From: an uncultured bacterium
Lineage (GTDB): Bacteria; Cyanobacteriota; Vampirovibrionia; Gastranaerophilales; Gastranaerophilaceae
Direction of reading: 5' to 3'
Assembly: GCA_902779645.1 (NCBI GenBank)
Contig: CACZCH010000008.1
Location: forward strand, 1-64,000
Length of the DNA stretch: 64,000 nt
This document shows positions 58,741-64,000 of the stretch, piece after piece. Both the position numbers and the translations under genes were made by a program. The notes beneath the pieces are model-generated. The model searched no databases and was not told where the DNA came from. It saw only the letters and a list, made by a program, of their open reading frames with translations. Positions within the stretch are counted from its first letter, which is position 1, and each line of letters begins with the position of its first letter.

Positions 58741-60816
58741 TTAATAGACAGCCTTTTTGAATTCATCTATAAACTCTTTTCTGTGTAAAAATCCCAAATG
58801 TGAACCGCAGTTTATGCAGGTTAAATTTTCACCTGCAATTGTTTTAAGCTTCATAATTTGTTCTTTGTTCAAAAGATAGTCGTCAAAAGCTTCAAAAATT
58901 TTGTAGTTATTATTGTTTTTAAGATAATCCGACAAAACATACAAAGTTGCAAAATAGCAATCGGTATTGATATTTAATCCAAGATATTTTTCTGCATAAT
59001 CTTGATAACTTATATTATTAATCATCTTATACAAATCTGATTCTTTGTTTTTTGAGGGTTTTTCTATCATATAAATTATATCGGAAAGCTTTTGTCTCAT
59101 TATAAAATTCGTAATAATTTTAGCCTCTTCGTCACTAAACGGAAGTTCTTCCATTTTAAAATTTTTTTCATTTTTTAAATCATAAATTTGTAAAATTTTT
59201 GAAGCAGTTAATGCTGTTTTATCTTTGACTTTTGTATAATCTCCATCAAAGATTTCACCGTTTTTATCGATTTGAAGCAGTGCATATTTAAGTTCAATCG
59301 GTGGAGATACTGCTACAAATTTATTCACTCCCAAAAGGTTATCTTTTGATTCTTTTTCTGCAACGAAAAGAGAAGCTACGGCACCGAAAGAAGTCCCTAT
59401 AATTGTCTTTTCTTTCGGTTCACAACCGTGTTTTTCTTTAAGATTTTCCAATATTTTTGAACTTACAAGTCTTATATATTCAGAGTCTTTTTGCGGAAGT
59501 CCTGGAGCAAAACCGTCCGGCATGCTTTTTACAAATTCCCAATGAAAATGGCTCCCCTGCATAACAACAGAGAACCCTGCATCATAAAACATTTTTGCAA
59601 AAACAACAGAATGATGATTTCCGGCACCTTCTCCGATTGAGGGATAAAAAATTATCAAAGGAGCTGTTTTATCTTTTTGCAAAATGTATTTAAATCTGTA
59701 AGGTTCTTTATCTTGAGTTATTACAACCGAATCGGTTTTTATATGTTTAGCGAAACTTCTATTCCATATAGATAAATCATTCCAAATAGATTTATTAACT
59801 TCTTTGTTTTCGAAAAGCGCGGTTTTCATAGAGTCAATTACAGGGGTTTGAGTTTTGTAATCTTCAAGAATGATATCGGCTTTAAGCGCTTCTGCGAGAG
59901 GTAAAATATCGGACAATCCGGAAGCTTCTCCGGTTATTTCTGCAGTTGTCATAATTTTTTCTCCGTTATTTGTACCAAAGTTTTCAATCAACTTTTCTGC
60001 TTTTTCCATCTCACCGTTTTCAACAAGCTGTTTTTCTTCTAAAAGCAGTTCTTGCCTGTCATAGTTTGAGTTTCTAATGTAATTTTCTATGCCGAATAAC
60101 TTTTTGTGTATATCGTATGGGTCAGCATAATTTGTTTCAATCATTTCTGCCAAAGGTTGGATATAAGAAGTTCTGTTTAACATCAAGCCGAATTTAACAA
60201 TTGATACAACGGGGCTTGCAAGATAAACTGCAGGATCAAGGGCGGCTTCTAAAGCTCTTCCGCAAAGTGACCGAGGAGTGCAAGAATGCAGACAAGGCAT
60301 AACCAGATATGAGCCTGAATTCATTTTGCATTTACAGAGTGCCTGCTCCATATTTTCGTGTGTAGGTTTAACTTTGAATATCTTATCGGCAGGGTCAAAA
60401 AGACCGCCCAGTCCTATTGTAGAATTTGTTAAAAATCTGACTGTTTCGCGCTTTATACCTTCTCCGTCACGTTGAATGATACAGCTTGCGAGTCGTTTGG
60501 GGTATTCAATGTTATTGTATGCATCGCGAATTCTGTCTATTCCGAATTTTGGCATTACCGATGACCATATTATATGAATGGGTTTTGCGACCAATTTATT
60601 AAGTTTCATATTCAAGTTAAACATTTTTCTATTGAATTTTTCGTGCTTGTCTTCTCCCAAATACATTTTTGAATAATCGGGATATTTGTCTCCTTTAACT
60701 GTTTCAACAGCTTGAATATCAGCAGAAGCGGGGTTAATAACTAATTCGGAGTGTACAAATTCCGGATTAAATAAAAGCAGAAATACCAGTATTAATGATA
60801 TAAATTTTTTCTTCAA
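58741..60816 (-). CDS. MlaA-like outer-membrane lipid protein fused to an alpha/beta hydrolase
   Basis: 691 aa from a TTG start (60816) with AAGGAGAA upstream. A signal peptide (1-23, no lipobox Cys) is followed by an MlaA/VacJ domain (about 55-270: EKFNRKMFNLNMKLNKLVAK, TVRFLTNSTIGLGGLFDPA, GSYLVMP). A linker leads to an alpha/beta hydrolase domain (about 370-600) with nucleophile elbow IIGTSFGAVASLF (Ser about 475) and YPSIGEGAGNHH near the oxyanion site. MlaA removes misplaced phospholipids from the outer leaflet. The attached hydrolase could cleave them (phospholipase or esterase), which I infer from the fusion alone. No other mla genes are adjacent. Convergent with nhaC, 4 bp apart. Confidence 0.82.
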   Translation of the reverse strand: MKKKFISLILVFLLLFNPEFVHSELVINPASADIQAVETVKGDKYPDYSKMYLGEDKHEKFNRKMFNLNMKLNKLVAKPIHIIWSSVMPKFGIDRIRDAYNNIEYPKRLASCIIQRDGEGIKRETVRFLTNSTIGLGGLFDPADKIFKVKPTHENMEQALCKCKMNSGSYLVMPCLHSCTPRSLCGRALEAALDPAVYLASPVVSIVKFGLMLNRTSYIQPLAEMIETNYADPYDIHKKLFGIENYIRNSNYDRQELLLEEKQLVENGEMEKAEKLIENFGTNNGEKIMTTAEITGEASGLSDILPLAEALKADIILEDYKTQTPVIDSMKTALFENKEVNKSIWNDLSIWNRSFAKHIKTDSVVITQDKEPYRFKYILQKDKTAPLIIFYPSIGEGAGNHHSVVFAKMFYDAGFSVVMQGSHFHWEFVKSMPDGFAPGLPQKDSEYIRLVSSKILENLKEKHGCEPKEKTIIGTSFGAVASLFVAEKESKDNLLGVNKFVAVSPPIELKYALLQIDKNGEIFDGDYTKVKDKTALTASKILQIYDLKNEKNFKMEELPFSDEEAKIITNFIMRQKLSDIIYMIEKPSKNKESDLYKMINNISYQDYAEKYLGLNINTDCYFATLYVLSDYLKNNNNYKIFEAFDDYLLNKEQIMKLKTIAGENLTCINCGSHLGFLHRKEFIDEFKKAVY

Positions 60817-60890
60817 AATTATTCTCCTTTTAGTTCTAATTTATGAACTAAGAAGAAAAATTTTTATTATACAGTGAGGTAAATAAGTGG

Positions 60891-60896
60891 TATAAT
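60891..60896 (+). promoter_or_regulatory. Extended -10 before the 82-aa membrane protein; leaderless configuration
   Basis: TGGTATAAT with TATAAT at 60891-60896, 7 nt before the ATG at 60904. A weak -35 (TATACA, 60868-60873) is 17 bp upstream. No Shine-Dalgarno. Confidence 0.55.
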
Positions 60897-60903
60897 TTGA
60901 GTT

Positions 60904-61152
60904 ATGCTAGAGACAAAGATTATTATAAGTTATATTGTAGTTTGCGTAACTTATGCAATTTGCAGAATTCATTATCTTTTGACCCAGAGAACCGATGAAG
61001 AATTTAATTCAATGCTGGATGAGCTTGTAAGTTTATCCGGCAGTAAAGACATAATAAAACCGCTGGTTGTTCTTCATATTCTTCTGGCGCCAATTACTGC
61101 CCCGTTCAGCATTTTAAAACAAATTTACAGATTAATAAAAAAGATATTGTAA
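60904..61152 (+). CDS. Small membrane protein, 82 aa
   Basis: Two hydrophobic helices (KIIISYIVVCVTYAICRIHY, about 5-24, and PLVVLHILLAPITAPFSIL, about 53-71) are separated by an acidic loop and followed by a basic end (KQIYRLIKKIL). It is probably an inner-membrane hairpin. Family not recognised. It has an extended -10 directly before the ATG and no ribosome site. It is divergent from the MlaA-hydrolase gene (88 bp), so a shared envelope role is conceivable but unproven. Confidence 0.7.
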   Translation: MLETKIIISYIVVCVTYAICRIHYLLTQRTDEEFNSMLDELVSLSGSKDIIKPLVVLHILLAPITAPFSILKQIYRLIKKIL

Positions 61153-61179
61153 TTATAAGAAAAGATGTCTACAATAGAG

Positions 61180-61260
61180 TCTTCTGAGGCAATATCAATT
61201 TATGCCGAAGAATCTCAAGCAAGGTTTGAATTAGATACTTCGCTAACGCTCAGTATGACA
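61180..61260 (+). repeat. Dispersed repeat of the TTCTGAGG / GAAGAATCT family (second full copy)
   Basis: CTTCTGAGGCAATATCAATT, TGCCGAAGAATCTCAAGC, AGATACTTCGCTAACGCTCA and GTATGACAA occur in the same order as at 3919-4034. A 62-codon frame across it (61165-61353) is not a gene. Confidence 0.75.
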
Positions 61261-61440
61261 AGATCTACGTTATTCTTGAGTATAACTTATAATCCTATGA
61301 AACTCTTGTATAGCTTAAATAAAATACTTAGTCCTAAATGTCTATACAAATAATAATATTCACAAAATAATATCCTGCTAACTGATGTAAAATTTGATAA
61401 ATTATTTTAGATTGGTTAAGTCAATAAAAAGGAGGTTTAT

Positions 61441-61671
61441 ATGTTTGATTTGTATATGTTGGAAACTTGTCCGTATTGTAAAAAAGTTCTTTCTTTTGCG
61501 GAAGAAAAAGGGATTAAGTTAAATAAGATTGATATAGCAGATAAAGCAAATGAAGATGCTCTCATCCAATTTGGCGGAAAACGGCAAGTGCCTTTTTTGG
61601 TTGATAAAGATAGAAATATACAGATGTATGAATCAAGCGATATTGTTGAATACCTGAAAACAGTGGTGTAA
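61441..61671 (+). CDS. Glutaredoxin
   Basis: A 76-aa thioredoxin-fold disulfide reductase. Active site TCPYCKKV (Cys 10 and 13), the cis-Pro loop QVPFLVDKD and the C-terminal YESSDIVEYL match bacterial glutaredoxins of the NrdH/Grx size class. AAGGAGGTTTAT precedes the ATG. It could supply electrons to enzymes or act in thiol protection. It ends exactly where the tlyA gene ends on the other strand (stop codons abut), with no terminator between. Confidence 0.95.
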   Translation: MFDLYMLETCPYCKKVLSFAEEKGIKLNKIDIADKANEDALIQFGGKRQVPFLVDKDRNIQMYESSDIVEYLKTVV

Positions 61672-62478
61672 CTATAAATTATGATGAGCTGAGCTTACAA
61701 CTTCATCAATATCGAGTTTGATTTCTTCTCCTTCGGTTGAAAACCAAACGAGATATTCGATATTTCCGGCGGGGCCCTTTATAGAAGAATAAGTCAGCCC
61801 TTTGATTACATAGTTTAATTCGTGAATACAATTTAGTACATTTTCAATAACCATTTTATGAGTATTTTTATCTCTTACGACCCCGCCTTTTTCCACAAGC
61901 TCTTTTCCTGCTTCAAATTGGGGTTTTATAAGGCAAATCATTTCGTGAAACTGAGGCGATAAAAGGGTTTTCAAATTAGGCAGAACTTTTGTGAGTGATA
62001 TAAACGAAAGGTCTGATACAAGCAAGTCAGCGACTGGTTCATTATTCAAATAGATATCTTCAAACGAACATATTTTAAGATTTGTTTTTTCGATTGTTTT
62101 GACTTTTTCTGAACTTCTGATTTTCCAATCAAGCTGACCGTACCCTACATCAACTGCATAGACAAATTTCGCACCGTTTTGGAGAAGGCAGTCAGTAAAT
62201 CCTCCTGTTGAAGCACCTGCATCAAAACAAATTCTGTCTTTTGGAGAAAAATCAAATGCATCAAGTGCTTTTTTGAGCTTAAATCCTCCTCTTGAAACAT
62301 AAGGCATAGTTTTAACCTTAAAATCGTATTCTTTAGCGGTATCAATCTGATATCCTGCTTTGGTAATAACTTCCGTTCCTATCATAACATTGCCCGCAAG
62401 AATTGAAGCAGAAGCTTTACTTTTGTTCTCAAAAAAGCCTAAATCAACTAAAATTTTATCCAATCTTTCTTTTTTCAA
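61672..62478 (-). CDS. tlyA: TlyA-family 16S/23S rRNA 2'-O-methyltransferase (haemolysin A family)
   Basis: 268 aa: N-terminal S4 RNA-binding domain (RLDKILVDLGFFENKSKASA, about 4-60) and an FtsJ-like Rossmann methyltransferase (about 65-245) with VSRGGFKLKKALDAF, CFDAGASTGGFTDCLLQ (SAM motif), VDVGYGQLDWKIR and the catalytic Lys/Asp/Glu set (VSDLSFISLTK, LIKPQFEAGKE). The family methylates ribosomal RNA riboses; the older haemolysin label is indirect. It overlaps tatD by 4 nt (ATGA), so they form one transcript. Confidence 0.95.
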   Translation of the reverse strand: MKKERLDKILVDLGFFENKSKASASILAGNVMIGTEVITKAGYQIDTAKEYDFKVKTMPYVSRGGFKLKKALDAFDFSPKDRICFDAGASTGGFTDCLLQNGAKFVYAVDVGYGQLDWKIRSSEKVKTIEKTNLKICSFEDIYLNNEPVADLLVSDLSFISLTKVLPNLKTLLSPQFHEMICLIKPQFEAGKELVEKGGVVRDKNTHKMVIENVLNCIHELNYVIKGLTYSSIKGPAGNIEYLVWFSTEGEEIKLDIDEVVSSAHHNL

Positions 62479-63248
62479 ATCCCAAAAAACCTTTCTGCGT
62501 TTGTTGTTGTAATATCAATTAATTCTTCAAGGGGTAAACTTCTAATTTTAGCGATTTCTTCCGCTACATATCTTACATAAGCCGGTTTATTTGGTTTTCC
62601 TCTGTAAGGTACAGGCGTAAGATAAGGTGAATCTGTTTCAAGAACAAGTTTTTCAAGCGGAACTTCTCTTGCTACATCTTTCATCTTGACTGCGTTTTTA
62701 AAGGTTACGACCCCGCCTAGAGCTATATACCAACCTTCACGGACACATTCTTTCATAAATTCTACACTGCCTGAAAAACAATGGAAAAGAACATTTTCAG
62801 ATTTTTGTTCCTTGAGTATATCAAAACAATCTTTATGCGCTTCTCTGTCGTGTACAACAATGGGTAAATCTAATTTTTGAGCGAGCTTTATTTGTTTAAT
62901 AAAGACTTCTTTTTGCAAATCAACAAAAGATTTATCCCAATAATAATCAAGACCAATTTCTCCTACTGCGACTATTTTTTTGTTGCTTTTTGCAATCTTT
63001 TCCATTTTTTTTTCAAATTCAGTGGTAAATGTTTTGGCTTCGCTTGGGAAAAGTCCGACCATGCCGAAAATATTATCGTCGGAATTTGCAATCTCAACAA
63101 CTTTGTCTTGTGTTGCAATTTCAACCGCAGGGATAATGGCTTTTTTTACTCCAAACTCATTCATTTCACTAATTATGTCGTTAAGAGTTGTTTCTTCATT
63201 TATCCCCATATCAATATGAGCGTGTGTGTCGATTAAATAGTTTTTCAT
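62475..63248 (-). CDS. tatD: TatD-family metal-dependent deoxyribonuclease
   Basis: A 257-aa TIM-barrel hydrolase with 3'-5' DNase/quality-control activity. Metal ligands: LIDTHAHIDMG, Glu in AVGEIGLDYYWDKS, His in PIVVHDREAHKD, His in VLFHCFSGSVEF and Asp in LVLETDSPYLTP. The product continues into tlyA (ATGA overlap). Upstream spacing to bioB is 17 bp on the same strand, so bioB-tatD-tlyA may be one operon. Confidence 0.96.
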   Translation of the reverse strand: MKNYLIDTHAHIDMGINEETTLNDIISEMNEFGVKKAIIPAVEIATQDKVVEIANSDDNIFGMVGLFPSEAKTFTTEFEKKMEKIAKSNKKIVAVGEIGLDYYWDKSFVDLQKEVFIKQIKLAQKLDLPIVVHDREAHKDCFDILKEQKSENVLFHCFSGSVEFMKECVREGWYIALGGVVTFKNAVKMKDVAREVPLEKLVLETDSPYLTPVPYRGKPNKPAYVRYVAEEIAKIRSLPLEELIDITTTNAERFFGI

Positions 63249-63265
63249 ATAAAAATAAGATTTTC

Positions 63266-64000
63266 CTATGCCATAACCAAATCTAATTCGCCAAGCATTT
63301 TCTTATCTTCTTCTGATTTTGAACCGCAAGTCGTGAGATAATTGCCTACAAGAAGAGAATTTATGCCTGCAATAATACCGATTTTTTGGTTATATTCGCT
63401 CAATCTTGTTGTTCTTCCGCCTGCGTAGCGAAGCATTGCTTTAGGTAAAATCATTCTGAATATACAAATTGTTTTTAATATTTCTTCTTCGTCGATTTTG
63501 CTTTCATAATCTTCCAACGGAGTTCCTTTAATCGGATTAAGGAAGTTAATAGGTACGGTTGTAGGATTTAGTTCTTTTAGAGAAAGTGCCATATCAACTC
63601 TGTCTTCTCTCGTTTCTCCCATTCCGATAATTACACCGCAGCAAGCTTCCATACCGTGCTTTTTAATCATCTTAACCGTATTAACTCTGTCTTGGAATGT
63701 ATGAGTTGTGCAAATTTGCTTGTGGTAATTTTCGGAAGTGTTGATGTTGTGGTTAAATCTTTCAACTCCTGCTTCTTTAATTTGTTTAACCTGTTCTTCT
63801 GATAAAAGTCCTAAAGACGCACAGCAGTGAATTCCGTCAATTGAAGCAACAGCTCTAATCATTTCCAAGATTTTTTCAAAGTCTTTTCCTGTCGGAACTC
63901 TGCCTGATGTTACGATACAAAAACGAGTTGCACCGTTTTCTTTTGCGCTTAGTGCAGCTTTTTTAACCGTTTCAACATCCAAAAGCGGATGACATTCGAT
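63266..64000 (-). CDS. bioB: Biotin synthase, 3' part (cut by the window edge)
   Basis: Radical-SAM enzyme inserting sulfur into dethiobiotin. The frame is open through base 64000, so the N-terminus with the CxxxCxxC SAM cluster lies outside. Visible: the [2Fe-2S] ligands in HCCASLGLL and EACCGVIIGMGETRED, NHNINTSENYHKQICTTHTF, and the Arg ligand in LRYAGGRTTRL. It is followed by tatD and tlyA. Together with bioG-bioC at 23-24 kb it shows de novo biotin synthesis with split loci. Confidence 0.96.
   Translation of the reverse strand: MECHPLLDVETVKKAALSAKENGATRFCIVTSGRVPTGKDFEKILEMIRAVASIDGIHCCASLGLLSEEQVKQIKEAGVERFNHNINTSENYHKQICTTHTFQDRVNTVKMIKKHGMEACCGVIIGMGETREDRVDMALSLKELNPTTVPINFLNPIKGTPLEDYESKIDEEEILKTICIFRMILPKAMLRYAGGRTTRLSEYNQKIGIIAGINSLLVGNYLTTCGSKSEEDKKMLGELDLVMA

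Noticed and set aside
61165-61353. 62-aa plus-strand frame before glutaredoxin
   Set aside because: Its first 100 bp are the dispersed TTCTGAGG/GAAGAATCT repeat that also lies in a non-coding gap at 3919-4034.

Overview
The window is a 64 kb piece of an AT-rich bacterial chromosome. The gene content points to a fermentative, diderm, probably motile organism. It has an oxygen-independent class III ribonucleotide reductase, an MlaA-type outer-membrane lipid protein, a two-partner-secretion-type adhesin, a SurA/PrsA-like foldase, part of a flagellar operon, and an NblS/WalK-like sensor kinase. My best guess is the non-photosynthetic cyanobacterial sister group (Vampirovibrionia/Melainabacteria, order Gastranaerophilales). 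This is inference from gene content, composition and style of small proteins; I could not run a search. No prophage, CRISPR array, rRNA operon or plasmid backbone is visible.

Layout. 0.6-8 kb: nrdD, a small lipoprotein pair, an orphan DppD-type ATPase, a ribbon-helix-helix regulator followed by a strongly structured non-coding segment, acetolactate synthase, tRNA-Pro(UGG). 8-16 kb: a STAS/PP2C partner-switching pair, a transmembrane histidine kinase buried between composite foldback repeats, dCMP deaminase, and a repeat-rich membrane protein split by a frameshifting repeat deletion. 16-37 kb: mostly housekeeping: dnaN, leuD, recG, an ORF6N protein, an M16 protease, bioG-bioC, a soluble histidine kinase, a PPIase, mfd, murA, rnhB, ferritin, pheS, an LCP-family ligase and a GT9 glycosyltransferase. 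37-47 kb: an unknown 198-aa protein, fliF-fliG-fliH-fliI, and a 981-aa membrane protein with an ABC1/UbiB-like kinase domain. 47-64 kb: a small secreted Cys protein, ispE, the adhesin, a TPR glycosyltransferase, a degenerate prephenate-dehydratase-like protein, acyl-CoA synthetase, a divergent HAD/XRE pair with its operator, a DUF559 nuclease bracketed by inverted repeats, NhaC, an MlaA-hydrolase fusion, glutaredoxin, tlyA, tatD and the 3' part of bioB.

Three kinds of signal stand out beyond gene content. (1) Ten genes scattered over both strands have a -10-like hexamer 6-9 nt before the start codon and no Shine-Dalgarno, which predicts widespread leaderless mRNAs. (2) Four unrelated genes (RHH regulator, 198-aa unknown, ABC1-like kinase, adhesin) share an upstream bipartite box, GGCAATTT and (G/T)ACTTTAT, with exactly the same 21-bp register; this looks like a regulon of a non-housekeeping sigma factor or activator. 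A separate near-consensus sigma-28 promoter drives a 48-codon microprotein beside dnaN. (3) Several families of dispersed repeats fill nearly every long intergenic gap. They include large foldback elements, GC-rich REP-like palindromes (one inserted in frame inside mfd, another pair enclosing the DUF559 nuclease), and simple-sequence tracts in front of fliG, the 198-aa gene and the NhaC operon that could vary expression.
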